Positions 33,835 through 43,569 of a stretch of 64,000 bases of DNA are shown here, piece by piece. The DNA comes from Parerythrobacter jejuensis (lineage in GTDB: Bacteria; Pseudomonadota; Alphaproteobacteria; Sphingomonadales; Sphingomonadaceae): positions 1,860,001 to 1,924,000 of the forward strand of contig NZ_BAAAZF010000001.1 in the NCBI RefSeq assembly GCF_039536765.1. Direction: 5' to 3'. The notes beneath the pieces are model-generated. The model saw only the letters and a list, made by a program, of their open reading frames with translations, was not told the DNA's origin and did not search any database. Each line of letters opens with the position of its first letter. The first letter of the stretch is position 1. Made by a program: the position numbers and the translations under genes.

Positions 33835-34607
33835 GCGGCTTTCCTCTCTTCAGGTAGGCGTCCGATTAATTCACGCGCCAATGCCATGTAGGCGCGGCTA
33901 CCTGCGCAAGAATGGTCGTAAACCAGTGCAGGTAAGCCGTGGCTGGGGGCTTCCGACAACCGGACATTGCGCGGAATGACGGCCTCGAACACCAGATCAC
34001 CCAGGCAGTCTCGCACATCGTCTGCCACCTGGTCAGTCAAGCGATTGCGTCTGTCGAACATGGTAAGAGCAACGCCGATGATGCCAAGGTCAGGATTAAA
34101 CCTCTGCTGCACACGCTCTACGGTCTGTAAAAGCTGGCTCAGGCCCTCCAATGCAAAGAATTCGCACTGCAGCGGCACCAGCAAGGTATCAGCCGCTCCC
34201 AATGCGTTGAGGGTGAGCAGGCCAAGTGAAGGAGGGCAGTCGATGAAACAGATTTCGTGCTCGGTGTCCCCCAGGAGAGCCTGACGCAGCCGATCCGTCC
34301 GATCTTCAACCGAAACCAGTTCAACTTCAGCGCCGCTCAGATCCTGTGTGGCCGGCACGATGTCGAGACCCGGAATAGCCGTCGGTACGATACACTCGCG
34401 CAACGGCATCTCATCGACCAAGACATCGTAGCTCGACTTGACCCGATTTTGCGCATCGATACCCATACCAGTCGACGCATTCCCCTGCGGGTCGAGGTCG
34501 ATAAGCAAGGTTTTCCAACCAGTTGCAGCCATTGCTGTGGCGATATTTATGGCGGTGGTCGTCTTTCCAACACCACCCTTCTGGTTCGCTACGGCAATCC
34601 GGATCAT
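33831..34607 (-). CDS. parA: Chromosome partitioning ATPase ParA (Soj)
   Basis: A 258-residue Walker-type ATPase that forms a DNA-bound gradient pulling ParB-parS. The deviant Walker A NQKGGVGKTTTAINIA is at residues 7-22 and the Walker A' / B segment is EICFIDCPPSLGLLT. There is no N-terminal helix-turn-helix, so it is the chromosomal type rather than a type Ia plasmid ParA. It overlaps parB downstream and rsmG upstream by 4 bp each, forming an mnmG-rsmG-parA-parB unit as in other Alphaproteobacteria. Confidence 0.95.
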   Translation of the reverse strand: MIRIAVANQKGGVGKTTTAINIATAMAATGWKTLLIDLDPQGNASTGMGIDAQNRVKSSYDVLVDEMPLRECIVPTAIPGLDIVPATQDLSGAEVELVSVEDRTDRLRQALLGDTEHEICFIDCPPSLGLLTLNALGAADTLLVPLQCEFFALEGLSQLLQTVERVQQRFNPDLGIIGVALTMFDRRNRLTDQVADDVRDCLGDLVFEAVIPRNVRLSEAPSHGLPALVYDHSCAGSRAYMALARELIGRLPEERKAA

Positions 34608-35248
34608 GCTGCACCCTTCCCTTTTGGTACCCCGCGCCCGACCAGGATGGCGGCCTCAGGGTCGGTGATTGATTGTTCCACGTGGAACAATCTCTGCCAT
34701 TTCCGACTCACACCCCGCAATTCTTGCGCGGCGGAGCGACCTTTGGGCAAGGCCCATGTGGTGTCCTTGGTGGAAAACCTTGCGGACAAACTGAGGAGTT
34801 TCTCCAGCGGTGCGAAGGCACGTGCCGTTATGGCACCAACCCGCTGGCCCTCAACCGCCTCAAGACGACGGCCCTCAACTACACAGGTATCGAGGTGAAG
34901 TTCACTGACCATACGCTCCAGCCAATCGATCCGTCGCTTTCGTGATTCGACAAGAGTTACCCTCAATCCCGGCCGCATCGCCGCTATGACAAGGCCTGGA
35001 AAGCCGGCGCCTGACCCCAAATCGAAAAGCGAGGGCGTTTCACGTGGAACATGATCTAACAGCTGAGCACTGTCCGCAATGTGGCGCACCCAGACTTGCT
35101 TAAGTGAGTTCGCAGAGACGAGATTCTGTATCGCATTTTCTTCGCCCAGCTTCTCAACGAGCAGTTCCAGCTTCTGCATCGCGCCAGCATCGCATCGGTC
35201 GCGAACGAAGGCCTTACCCTCTTCCTCCGTGGTGAGGAGTCCCGTCAC
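34604..35248 (-). CDS. rsmG: 16S rRNA (guanine527-N7)-methyltransferase RsmG (GidB)
   Basis: A 214-residue SAM-dependent methyltransferase that modifies G527 of 16S rRNA. The SAM-binding motif is [15 protein letters not shown] near residue 62; other family blocks are [11 protein letters not shown] and [13 protein letters not shown]. It overlaps mnmG upstream and parA downstream by 4 bp each. Two parS sites fall inside its coding sequence, where they read as the peptides FHVEQ and VPRET. Confidence 0.94.
   Translation of the reverse strand: MTGLLTTEEEGKAFVRDRCDAGAMQKLELLVEKLGEENAIQNLVSANSLKQVWVRHIADSAQLLDHVPRETPSLFDLGSGAGFPGLVIAAMRPGLRVTLVESRKRRIDWLERMVSELHLDTCVVEGRRLEAVEGQRVGAITARAFAPLEKLLSLSARFSTKDTTWALPKGRSAAQELRGVSRKWQRLFHVEQSITDPEAAILVGRGVPKGKGAA
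34671..34692. promoter_or_regulatory. parS: parS site 1 (ParB loading site, inside rsmG)
   Basis: A perfect 22-bp palindrome. Its central 16 bp, TGTTCCACGTGGAACA (34674-34689), match the chromosomal parS consensus TGTTYCACGTGRAACA at every position. Confidence 0.9.
35036..35051. promoter_or_regulatory. parS: parS site 2 (inside rsmG)
   Basis: CGTTTCACGTGGAACA matches the parS consensus at 15 of 16 positions; only the first base differs. It lies 362 bp from site 1. Confidence 0.82.
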
Positions 35249-37110
35249 GCGGCCCTCTTGGCACGCTTGCGCGCATAGACAAGTACGGCAGCCAGCGCAG
35301 TAGGGGTGATCCCCCCTATGCGCCCTGCTGCCGCAAGTGTTTCGGGGCGCGCTGCTGTAAGGCGTTCCACCATTTCGTTCGACAGACCTGGAACCTCCGC
35401 GAACGGAAAAGCAGCATCGAGTGCAACAGCCTCGTTCGCGCGCAATTCCCGCAATTCGGCATCCTGACGCGCCAGATATGGCGCGTAGGATGCATCCTCG
35501 GCCAGTTCATCAGCCAATTCCGCATCCAGGTGAAGATCTCCGGTGAATTCGGCCAGATCACCCAATCCAATGCTCGGGAAGCGAAGCCATTCCCGCAATG
35601 TCATGCGGCCTGCATCACTCCGCACATCCATCCCTGCCCGTTGCATCTGCGTGGCGGTCACTTGCGTTTCGAGGGTTGCATCGGCTCGATCCCTCAGCTC
35701 ACTGCGTCTCTCAAACCACTCGCGGCGCTGGATCGACACGCAGCCCAGTTCGATCGCCAAAGGAGTAAGGCGCGTCGAGGCGTTATTCGCCCTCAGTCGC
35801 AGCCTGTACTCCGCCCGCGATGTCAGCATGCGGTAGGGCTCGGTCACGCCGTGCAATGTGAGGTCATCTACCATGACCGCAATATAGCTGTTAGCACGAT
35901 CAAGAGTTGGCCCCGCAGTACCCAGCACCTCACTGGCGGCGTGCAAACCTGCGACGAGGCCCTGCGCAGCGGCCTCTTCATAGCCAGTCGTGCCATTAAT
36001 CTGACCCGCGCAATAGAGGCCTTTCAGATCCTTGAGCTCGAGGCCTGATGTCAGCGCGCGTGGGTCAATATGATCATACTCAACCGCATAGCCAGGAACG
36101 ACCATCTCGACCTGAGCGAGCCCATCCATGGCCCGCAACATGTCTTGCTGCACGTCGGTCGGCAGCGACGTGCTGATCCCGTTCGGATAGATCAGGTGGC
36201 TATCCAGCTCCTCCGGCTCCAGAAAGACCTGGTGCCCATCGCGATCGCCAAACCGGTGGATCTTGTCCTCGATTGACGGGCAATAGCGCGGTCCTTCCGC
36301 GTCGATTGCCCCGGAGAAGAGCGGGGAGCGATCAAGATTGGCACGAATGATATCGTGGCTTCGCGCATTTGTGCGGGCAACGCCGCAAAAAACCTCGGGG
36401 TTGCGCCGTTCGGCGGTAATCGCCGACATTGTCCACCCGTCTCCGTCAGAGGGCTGCTCTGGCAGGCTTGCCCAGTCGATTGTGCGGCCATCCAGACGGG
36501 GCGGAGTGCCCGTCTTCAAGCGCGCCATCGGCAGGTCCAGCGCGTACATCTGCTCCGCAAGCCGCGAGGCAGAATCTTCGTCTATACGCCCACCGGTCAT
36601 CCGCTCCTCACCCCGAAAGAGGGTGCCGCCCAGAAATGTCCCGGTACATAGGATCACCGCATTTCCGGCCAGCTCTGTACCGTCGGCAAGGGACACGCCA
36701 TTGACGCGCCCCGCCCCCATTCTCAATGCAGAGACTTCTCCCGCGACGATCGTCAGATTCTCTTGCTCTGCTACCAAGCTTTGAACGGCAGACTGGAAGA
36801 GCTTGCGGTCAGCCTGGATTCTCGGGCCCCAAACAGCGCTGCCTTTTGAGCGATTCAACATCCGATAGTGGATAGCCGCGAAGTCAGCGGCTCGGGCAAT
36901 AATGCCATCGAAAGCATCAACCTCGCGCACCAGATGACCCTTACCAAGGCCTCCAATGGCAGGATTGCAGCTCATCGCGCCGATCTTTTCGGGTTCGAAG
37001 CTTACCAAAGCAGCTGACACACCCATGCGCGCAGCCGCGCACGCAGCTTCTACGCCGGCATGGCCGCCGCCCACAATGATGACATCAAACTTGTGCATCT
37101 TAATGCTCAT
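35245..37110 (-). CDS. mnmG: tRNA uridine-5-carboxymethylaminomethyl modification enzyme MnmG (GidA)
   Basis: A 621-residue FAD protein that, with MnmE, installs the cmnm5 group on wobble U34 of certain tRNAs. The FAD-binding motif [19 protein letters not shown] is at the N-terminus. Family blocks [44 protein letters not shown] and [20 protein letters not shown] follow, and the C-terminal MnmE/tRNA-binding domain contains [17 protein letters not shown] chose MSIKMHKF (37110); MHKF (37098) is equally plausible and neither has a strong Shine-Dalgarno. The frame opens back to 37209 over a parS site, but those residues do not look like MnmG. Confidence 0.94.
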   Translation of the reverse strand: MSIKMHKFDVIIVGGGHAGVEAACAAARMGVSAALVSFEPEKIGAMSCNPAIGGLGKGHLVREVDAFDGIIARAADFAAIHYRMLNRSKGSAVWGPRIQADRKLFQSAVQSLVAEQENLTIVAGEVSALRMGAGRVNGVSLADGTELAGNAVILCTGTFLGGTLFRGEERMTGGRIDEDSASRLAEQMYALDLPMARLKTGTPPRLDGRTIDWASLPEQPSDGDGWTMSAITAERRNPEVFCGVARTNARSHDIIRANLDRSPLFSGAIDAEGPRYCPSIEDKIHRFGDRDGHQVFLEPEELDSHLIYPNGISTSLPTDVQQDMLRAMDGLAQVEMVVPGYAVEYDHIDPRALTSGLELKDLKGLYCAGQINGTTGYEEAAAQGLVAGLHAASEVLGTAGPTLDRANSYIAVMVDDLTLHGVTEPYRMLTSRAEYRLRLRANNASTRLTPLAIELGCVSIQRREWFERRSELRDRADATLETQVTATQMQRAGMDVRSDAGRMTLREWLRFPSIGLGDLAEFTGDLHLDAELADELAEDASYAPYLARQDAELRELRANEAVALDAAFPFAEVPGLSNEMVERLTAARPETLAAAGRIGGITPTALAAVLVYARKRAKRAA

Positions 37111-37137
37111 ACAGCCCAGTTTGGCGGCAAGCCAGTC

Positions 37138-37153
37138 TGTTTCACGTGGAACA
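37138..37153. promoter_or_regulatory. parS: parS site 3 (between mnmE and mnmG)
   Basis: TGTTTCACGTGGAACA is a full match to the parS consensus, in the 83-bp mnmE-mnmG gap, about 8 kb from the putative origin. Confidence 0.9.
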
Positions 37154-37193
37154 TCGGTAGAAAAGCAGGGACTCGGTACGGCCAAAGAAGGCT

Positions 37194-38468
37194 CTATTTT
37201 CCGATGCAAAACTGTCCGAACAGGGCATCAAGCATATCTTCTGTGCCGGTTTGCCCCGAAAACCGGTCAAACGCCGATCTCGCAGTTCGCAGGTGCTCGC
37301 CCACAACCAATAGATCGGTTTCCGGAGTGATCATATCGATAGCACCCTGTGCCTCTGCCAACAACGCATGTTGGCGCTGGTTCACTGCAGATTCGCCAGG
37401 TCGGGGCAGAAGGTCGCGTGCTACTTGCGTCAGGCCGCCAATCAAGACACCCAGCCCCTCGCCCGTCGCAGCGGACAGCCTCATACGGGGCGACGCTTTC
37501 ACGAAGTGCTCTACACGGTCGATCCGGGCTTCGATTTCCCATGCACCAGGCGGACCCTCACCCTCCGGCCCAAGCCACAAGACGATATCGGCCTTCTCCA
37601 GCGCCTCGCGAGCACGTTCGATCCCGACGCGCTCGATCGCGTCTTCACTGCCCTCATGCAAACCAGCAGTATCAGTCAGGACGAAGGGAATACCCTCGAA
37701 AGATACCGGACGTTCAATCACGTCGCGTGTCGTCCCTGCAATTTCCGAAACAATGGCCGCTTCGCTTTCTAGCAAAGCGTTGAAAAGGGTTGATTTCCCA
37801 GCATTTGGAGGTCCAGCAAGCACGACGCGTATGCCATCGCGCAAGCGCTCGACACGTGGCCTGTTGAGCCACGCCGCAAGCTCACCCGCCAACCGCGAGG
37901 CATGCGCGAAGAAGGGTGGCGCGAGCTGATCGACATCATCTTCGTCCGAAAAGTCCAAGGCGCTTTCAACCTGAGCCGACAGGCCCAGAACCTGTTCACG
38001 CCATTCCCCGATTGTCTTGGACAACCCGCCTCCTGCGGAGACTTGAAGAACCTGCCGCTGCAATTCGGTTTCGGCAAACAAGAGGTCTGCCAAGCCCTCA
38101 GCCTGCGCCAGGTCCATGCGGCCGTTTGCGAACGCACGTCGCGTAAATTCGCCAGGCTCTGCCTTGCGCAGCCCGTCTATCTCCAAAAGCGAAGCTTCGA
38201 TGGCTCCGATGACGGCTCTGCCTCCATGGCAATGCAATTCCGTACTGTCCTCACCGGTCGCATTGTCAGGCCCGGGCAGCCACAGAACGAGAGCCGTGTC
38301 GAGAACATCCCCGTTGCTATTCCGTAGGGTTCGCAAGGACGCACGGCGGGGATCAGGTGCCCCTCCCCCCAAACTCTCCAGTGCGTGTTTCGCCAAAGGC
38401 CCACTAATGCGCATCACCCCTATGGCAGCAGGCGGTGCTCCGCTGGAAAGGGCGAAAATCGTATCCAT
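37194..38468 (-). CDS. mnmE: tRNA modification GTPase MnmE (TrmE)
   Basis: A 424-residue GTPase partner of MnmG. The N-terminal tetrahydrofolate-binding domain begins [20 protein letters not shown]. The G domain is inserted in the helical domain: G1 [15 protein letters not shown] near residue 220, G2 region AGTTRDVIE, and G3 DTAGLHE. The NKxD-type G4 motif is not evident in the short stretch after G3 ([12 protein letters not shown]), so this G domain is somewhat reduced. The C-terminal tail FCIGK is the diagnostic one-carbon-binding cysteine motif. It is slightly shorter than the usual 440-455 residues. Confidence 0.92.
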   Translation of the reverse strand: MDTIFALSSGAPPAAIGVMRISGPLAKHALESLGGGAPDPRRASLRTLRNSNGDVLDTALVLWLPGPDNATGEDSTELHCHGGRAVIGAIEASLLEIDGLRKAEPGEFTRRAFANGRMDLAQAEGLADLLFAETELQRQVLQVSAGGGLSKTIGEWREQVLGLSAQVESALDFSDEDDVDQLAPPFFAHASRLAGELAAWLNRPRVERLRDGIRVVLAGPPNAGKSTLFNALLESEAAIVSEIAGTTRDVIERPVSFEGIPFVLTDTAGLHEGSEDAIERVGIERAREALEKADIVLWLGPEGEGPPGAWEIEARIDRVEHFVKASPRMRLSAATGEGLGVLIGGLTQVARDLLPRPGESAVNQRQHALLAEAQGAIDMITPETDLLVVGEHLRTARSAFDRFSGQTGTEDMLDALFGQFCIGK

Positions 38469-38486
38469 GGTCTGGTTAGTTGGGCG

Positions 38487-38753
38487 CTAGTCGTCGTCTT
38501 TCTTGGACGACCCCGTAGAGCGCGCTCCGGCCGCCATGCTTCCTTCGACGAAGTTCTGGAACAGTTTCAGCCCCATCTGGCCCATCGGCGCCATATTCTT
38601 CGCAATTTCCTGCAGCTGGTCGGGGTTTGAAACCCCCTTCATCGCTTTGGCCATGGTATCGACATAGACCGTATTGGCCTTGCTGACATCAGGCAGTCCC
38701 ATGAAGGTTCGCGCCTCCTCAGGCGTGCAGTCGATTTCGATATGGACCTTCAT
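38487..38753 (-). CDS. DUF6489 family small protein
   Basis: An 88-residue protein matching DUF6489, known in sphingomonads and relatives, function unknown. It starts MKVHIEIDCTPEEARTFMGL (38753), has a helical middle (DQLQEIAKNMAPMG) and an amphipathic segment MGLKLFQNFVEG that resembles a phasin-like or membrane-associating helix, then a charged tail. ATG follows AGGAAG. It is the first gene upstream of mnmE on the minus strand, 18 bp from it, and so probably heads the mnmE-mnmG-rsmG-parAB unit. Confidence 0.75.
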   Translation of the reverse strand: MKVHIEIDCTPEEARTFMGLPDVSKANTVYVDTMAKAMKGVSNPDQLQEIAKNMAPMGQMGLKLFQNFVEGSMAAGARSTGSSKKDDD

Positions 38754-38858
38754 TGGGCTTCCTCCGTTATGCTCAAGACATCTATTTGGGTTTGCCAAGC
38801 GCCACACGCAAGCGATAGGTCACCAAACACAGGATTCTTCGCTGGAGAGAGATAAAGC

Positions 38859-39557
38859 ATGACCGCCACCGTCACCATTGCTTCGCACACCGGAGATCAC
38901 GAATTCTCGGCGTATGTTGCACGGCCCGAGAGCGAACCGAAAGCCGCAATAGTCGTCATCCAGGAAATCTTCGGTGTGAATGCGGGCATCCGGAAGAAGT
39001 GCGATCTGCTGGCCGAACAAGGCTATCTGGCCGTTGCCCCCGACCTGTTCTGGCGTTTGAGAAGGAACATCGAACTCGACCCGGATGTCGAAGCAGAATT
39101 TCAACAAGCTCTTGATTATATGGGACAATTCGATCCGGATGTCGGCATTGTCGATATCGAATCGACAATCAAATGGGCACGGGCTGAAACCGGCGGTAAA
39201 AAGGTCGGTGCTGTCGGATACTGTCTGGGTGGCAAGCTCGCCTTTATGACCGCAGCCCGGACCGATAGCGATGCCAGCGTCGGATACTATGCTGTTGGCG
39301 TGCCCGACATGCTCAATGAAGCAAACGCTATCGCCAATCCGCTGATGCTGCATATCCCCACGGCAGATGGCTTTGTCGATGCCGCAGCTCAGAAGGCGAT
39401 GCACGAAGGATTGGATTCGCATCCCAAAGTGACTTTGCACGATTATGACGGGCTCGATCACGGCTTCGCGACTCAGTTTGGCAAGCGACGCGACGAAGAC
39501 GGAGCCCAACTGGCGGACTCCCGGACCGACGCGTTCTTTGCAGAGCACCTCGGCTAG
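38859..39557 (+). CDS. Dienelactone hydrolase family protein
   Basis: A 232-residue alpha/beta hydrolase of the dienelactone hydrolase family. The nucleophile elbow is VGAVGYCLGGKLAF with the catalytic cysteine near residue 121, and the histidine is in YDGLDHGFA near 205; the acidic residue is expected around HIPTADGFVD. Early blocks VVIQEIFGVNAGIRKKCD and DLFWRL are typical. Members hydrolyse dienelactones or unknown esters; the substrate is not assignable. GAGAGATAAAGC precedes ATG. It is followed 8 bp later by the broken glutamate-synthase-like gene. Confidence 0.88.
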   Translation: MTATVTIASHTGDHEFSAYVARPESEPKAAIVVIQEIFGVNAGIRKKCDLLAEQGYLAVAPDLFWRLRRNIELDPDVEAEFQQALDYMGQFDPDVGIVDIESTIKWARAETGGKKVGAVGYCLGGKLAFMTAARTDSDASVGYYAVGVPDMLNEANAIANPLMLHIPTADGFVDAAAQKAMHEGLDSHPKVTLHDYDGLDHGFATQFGKRRDEDGAQLADSRTDAFFAEHLG

Positions 39558-39565
39558 AACGCCCG

Positions 39566-41177
39566 GTGATACTCTATTGGCGCTATCTGATCCCGGCTCT
39601 TTTGCTGGCCTTGTCGGGCTTGGCGGCATGGTTCTTACCATCGGCGCTCGTCGTTCTTGCCCCGCTCAGCTTGATTGCCCTATGGGATTTTATCCAGACG
39701 CATCACACACTTAGACGGAATTATCCGTTGATGGCGCGGGTGCGGTGGATCATGGAAGACCTGCGCCCCTTCTTCCAATCCTATATTGTCCAGGGAGACC
39801 TGGAGGGCCGCCCGTTCAGCCATCAGGAGCGGGCGCTTGTCTACGCCCGGGCGAAAGGTGATCTGGATTCACACCCGATGGGGACCGAGCTCGATGTCTA
39901 TTCTGATGAATATGACTGGCTCGGCCACTCGGTTGTCCCGCGCGAGGAAGCGCCGGAGAGCTGGCGTCTCGATATCGGTGGCAAGGACTGCTCAAAGCCC
40001 TATTCATCAGCCCTCCTCAACATCTCAGCGATGAGCTTTGGTTCGCTTTCAGCAAATGCCATCGAAGCCCTCAATCAAGGGGCCAAGATCGGAGACTTCG
40101 CCCACGATACCGGCGAAGGCAGTATCAGCCGCTATCATCGCAAGCATGGCGGTGACCTGATCTGGGAGCTAGGCAGCGGCTATTTCGGTTGCCGGCGAGT
40201 AGATGGTGACTTCGATCCTGACCAATTTGCGGAGCAGGCCAGCGACGACCAAGTCAAAATGGTCGAGATCAAGCTCAGCCAAGGCGCAAAACCCGGCCAT
40301 GGCGGGGTACTTCCCGGAGAGAAAGTCACCGAAGAAATCGCTGAAGCGCGCGGTGTACCGGTGGGAAAGACAGTCTACTCCCCCGCCGCCCACTCTACTT
40401 TCTCTACCCCGATCGAGTTGATGGAATGGATTGCCGAGCTCCGAGACCTTTCCGGCGGGAAGCCGACAGGGATCAAGCTTTGTGTCGGCCAGCCCCACGA
40501 GGTCATGGCTTTGTGTCGGCCAGCCCCACGAGGTCATGGCTTTGGCCAAGGCGATGATTGAAACAGGCATCACCCCGGACTTCGTGGTTGTCGACGGCGC
40601 AGAGGGTGGCACCGGCGCGGCTCCTCTAGAATTGTCGAACAGCGTCGGCATGCCGCTGCGCGAAGGTCTGATCTGGATGCGCAATGCCCTGGTTGGTGTG
40701 GGCCTCAAAGACCAAGTCAGGCTTGGTGCCTCAGGCAAAATCCATTCTGGCGCACAAATGGCCAAGAGCTTCGCAATCGGGGCCGACTGGTGCAATGCGG
40801 CCCGCCCTTTCATGTTCGCGCTTGGCTGTGTGCAATCAATGGAGTGCCATACCGGCCACTGCCCTACCGGCGTTGCGACACAGATCCCGTGGCGACAGAA
40901 GGGGCTAGTGGTTGAAGACAAGGCTCCACGTGTCGCCAGGTTCCAGAAACAGACCTTACATTCGCTGCGCGAGATCACAGTTGCGATGGGGCTTGATTCT
41001 CCTTGGGATATCGAGCCCAAGGACATGCGAGAACGCATCAATGGCGCGCGATCCGACGCAATCGCGCAAATCTACACTTTCCTCGAGCCGGGATGCTTGT
41101 TGTCCCGCGTCGTCGAAGGGCAGACGGGGTTGGCCTGGTCCATGGCCCAAGCCAACAGTTTCAGGAGAAAACAATGA
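39566..41177 (+). pseudogene. FMN-binding glutamate synthase family protein, frameshifted by a 31-bp tandem duplication
   Basis: Encodes a GltB2-like FMN domain protein with an N-terminal membrane anchor (about residues 3-40), then ALLNISAMSFGSLSANAIEA, NTGEGSIS-like DTGEGSISRYHRKHGGDLIW, KPGHGGVLPGEKVT, DFVVVDGAEGGTGAAPLE and the iron-sulphur cysteine region MECHTGHCPTGVATQ. The reading frame is lost at 40477-40544, where a 31-bp unit is present twice. The first part (39566-40561) stops after 331 residues; the second (from about 40510) is in the +1 frame. Removing one copy restores a single 526-residue protein with no missing residue. As the window stands it is broken; an assembly error is the main alternative. 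Confidence 0.85.
40477..40544 (+). repeat. 31-bp direct tandem repeat, 2.2 copies
   Basis: Copies start at 40477 and 40508 with a partial third (GCTTTG) at 40539. They are identical. The unit encodes LCVGQPHEVMA once in the intact protein; 31 is not a multiple of 3, so the second copy shifts the frame. Confidence 0.97.
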
Positions 41178-41575
41178 GTGCCGCCAAAGGTTTGAAAGCT
41201 TGGCATGAAGTGATTGAGGGAGGGAGCGATCCCGCCCAGCTAACAGCAATCATGCACGAAGATGCAGTGTTTCACTCCCCTGTCGTGCACACACCGCAGG
41301 AAGGACGGCCGATTGTTATCGCCTATTTGTCTGCCGCCGGGCAAACGCTCGGCAATGACAGTTTCGAATATCTGCGCGAGATCGTTGACGGAAACTGCGC
41401 CGTGCTGGAATTCCGCACGGACATGGATGGTATCCAGGTCAACGGGATCGATATGATCACCTTCGACGATGACGGATTGATCACTGACTTCAAAGTGATG
41501 GTGCGCCCGCTCAAGGCCGTCAACAAGGTTTGGGACATGATGGGCGCGCAATTGGAGAAGATGAAGGCAGGCTAA
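41174..41575 (+). CDS. Nuclear transport factor 2 / SnoaL-like family protein
   Basis: A 133-residue NTF2-like alpha+beta cone protein. The conserved opening is LKAWHEVIEGGSDPAQL with HEDAVFHSPVVHTPQEG, and the sheet includes VLEFRTDMDGIQVNGIDMITFDDDGLITDFKVMVRP (read in two parts). Such proteins are small enzymes or ligand carriers; no active site is assigned. Its ATG overlaps the stop of the broken glutamate-synthase-like gene (ATGA) and AGGAGA precedes it, so it was part of that operon. Because coupling runs through the reopened second frame, its expression may be affected by the upstream frameshift. Confidence 0.83.
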   Translation: MSAAKGLKAWHEVIEGGSDPAQLTAIMHEDAVFHSPVVHTPQEGRPIVIAYLSAAGQTLGNDSFEYLREIVDGNCAVLEFRTDMDGIQVNGIDMITFDDDGLITDFKVMVRPLKAVNKVWDMMGAQLEKMKAG

Positions 41576-42126
41576 GTCTTGGGCCAGTGATCAGGTCCCA
41601 AATGCCGCTCGACAAATGCAACCCGTTCTTCGACGCTCGCTAGTGGCAGATCCAGCAGTTCATAGCCGAATTCGCGCCATGCCTTGGTGCATTGCCGATC
41701 GCTTTCGACGGCCTCGTCCCAGGTTTGGATCCGCTGGTCGTCCTGCCGGTAGATGCCCTTCCACGCCGGTGCGCGAAACACCGGTGCATCGAAGCGTAGG
41801 TGTTGGCAGGCCTTCTCGAATACGTCCGAAACCGGCACCTTCTCGATCCTGAGAAACGCTATAATATCGGCAAACCCGCGATCAAAGATCAGCGTTTGAC
41901 CCGGCATCGCTTCCTCGAAAATAGCACGGTCAGCTTCCAGCATTGCCAGCGCAAAGCCATGCGGGTCATTCTCCCTCAGCTCCATACCACCCGGCCGCTG
42001 CAAAATTGCCCGCGCTGATTCGGTCACCACATTCCAGCCGCGCGCTGTAAGCGCTTCGATCAAGGTGGATTTTCCGGCCCCCGGCGCGCCTGTGATGGCA
42101 AAACGACGGGGGCCAGACAGACCCAC
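41572..42126 (-). CDS. AAA family ATPase / nucleotide kinase-like protein
   Basis: A 184-residue P-loop NTPase of the AAA_28 type. Walker A is ITGAPGAGKSTLIEAL at residues 12-27, a Walker B-like strand is QTLIFDRGFADIIAFL, and a lid region FRAPAWKGIYRQDDQRIQT follows. The fold resembles small-molecule kinases. The GTG start lies 2 bp from the rho stop, so it is very likely co-transcribed with rho and dependent on it. It is convergent with the NTF2 gene (stops overlap by 4 bp). The substrate is unknown. Confidence 0.8.
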   Translation of the reverse strand: MGLSGPRRFAITGAPGAGKSTLIEALTARGWNVVTESARAILQRPGGMELRENDPHGFALAMLEADRAIFEEAMPGQTLIFDRGFADIIAFLRIEKVPVSDVFEKACQHLRFDAPVFRAPAWKGIYRQDDQRIQTWDEAVESDRQCTKAWREFGYELLDLPLASVEERVAFVERHLGPDHWPKT

Positions 42127-42127
42127 T

Positions 42128-43393
42128 TTACTGATTCATTGTATCGAAGAAGTCTTCGTTGGTCTTGGAATCCTTCATCTTGTCGAGGAGGAATTCCATC
42201 GCATCGATGGTGCCCATCTGCATCAGGATACGGCGCAGGACCCACATCTTGGAAAGCTTGTCCTTCTCGACCAGCAGCTCTTCCTTACGGGTCCCCGACT
42301 TGCCAACATCCAGCGCCGGGAAGATACGCTTGTCGGCAACCTTGCGATCAAGCACGATTTCCGAGTTACCGGTGCCTTTGAATTCCTCAAAGATCACCTC
42401 GTCCATCCGACTGCCGGTATCAATCAGCGCGGTCGCGATGATGGAGAGCGAACCGCCCTCTTCAATATTACGCGCCGCACCGAAGAACCGCTTCGGCCGC
42501 TGGAGCGCGTTGGCATCGACACCGCCGGTCAACACCTTGCCCGAGCTGGGTACGACCGTGTTGTAAGCACGGCCAAGACGAGTGATCGAATCGAGCAGGA
42601 TCACGACATCGCGCTTGTGCTCAACCAGCCGTTTGGCTTTCTCGATCACCATTTCCGCAACCTGGACATGACGCGTAGCCGGCTCATCAAATGTCGAAGA
42701 AATCACTTCGCCATTCACGCTACGCTGCATGTCGGTGACTTCTTCCGGCCGTTCGTCGACCAGCAGAACAAGCAGAAAGACCTCCGGGTGATTGTCGGTA
42801 ATGGCCTTGGCAATATTCTGCAGCAGCACCGTTTTACCCGTACGCGGCGGAGCAACGATCAACGCACGCTGGCCCTTGCCCTGCGGCGAGATGATATCGA
42901 TCACGCGGGCCGATTTGTCCTCGACCGTGGGGTCGAGCGTGTCGAGCGAGAGTTTCTGTTCCGGGTAGAGCGGCGTGAGATTGTCAAAATTGGTCCGCAT
43001 GCGGACCTGGTCAGGGTCTTCAAAGTTGACGCTGGTCAGTTTGGTCAGAGCAAAATAGCGCTCGCCTTCCTTAGGCGCGCGGATTTCGCCTTCCACAGTA
43101 TCGCCTGTGCGCAGGCCCATTTTGCGGACCTGGTTGGGCGAGACATAGATATCATCCGGCCCGGCGAGGTAATTTGCCTCTGGTGAGCGGAGGAAGCCGA
43201 AGCCGTCCTGGAGCACTTCGATCGTGCCGATACCCATGATGTCTTCAGTGTATTCGTCGTCCTCCGCCAATTCGCGCAGGATGCAGAACATCAAGTCCTG
43301 CCGACGCATTGTCGATGCGCCCTCTACGTCCAGTTCTTCGGCCATTTTAACGAGGTCGGCCGGTGCTTTTGCTTTGAGATCTTTAAGATGCAT
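42128..43393 (-). CDS. rho: Transcription termination factor Rho
   Basis: A 421-residue hexameric RNA-DNA helicase that ends transcription. The N-terminal Rho_N and cold-shock RNA-binding domains include [21 protein letters not shown] and [22 protein letters not shown]. The ATPase core has Walker [16 protein letters not shown] near residue 182, [13 protein letters not shown] and the Q/R-loop regions [20 protein letters not shown] and [20 protein letters not shown]. The C-terminus ([20 protein letters not shown]) is standard. It has a 175-bp gap to hemJ that may hold its own promoter or autoregulatory leader; I see no hairpin there that I would call. Confidence 0.97.
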   Translation of the reverse strand: MHLKDLKAKAPADLVKMAEELDVEGASTMRRQDLMFCILRELAEDDEYTEDIMGIGTIEVLQDGFGFLRSPEANYLAGPDDIYVSPNQVRKMGLRTGDTVEGEIRAPKEGERYFALTKLTSVNFEDPDQVRMRTNFDNLTPLYPEQKLSLDTLDPTVEDKSARVIDIISPQGKGQRALIVAPPRTGKTVLLQNIAKAITDNHPEVFLLVLLVDERPEEVTDMQRSVNGEVISSTFDEPATRHVQVAEMVIEKAKRLVEHKRDVVILLDSITRLGRAYNTVVPSSGKVLTGGVDANALQRPKRFFGAARNIEEGGSLSIIATALIDTGSRMDEVIFEEFKGTGNSEIVLDRKVADKRIFPALDVGKSGTRKEELLVEKDKLSKMWVLRRILMQMGTIDAMEFLLDKMKDSKTNEDFFDTMNQ

Positions 43394-43569
43394 TTCAGTT
43401 TATTCCATTTGGAAGTTTGGGCCGGCCGGTCTCATTGGGCTTTGGGAAAGCAAGACACTGTCGGGCCGCGCTATGGACGCGCTAGCCATGGCCAGTTGCA
43501 AGCGAGATAGATGCACCGTTGTGGCCCGTCAATTCGTGATTTGGATACCGGGCTGTGCCCAGCCAAATT

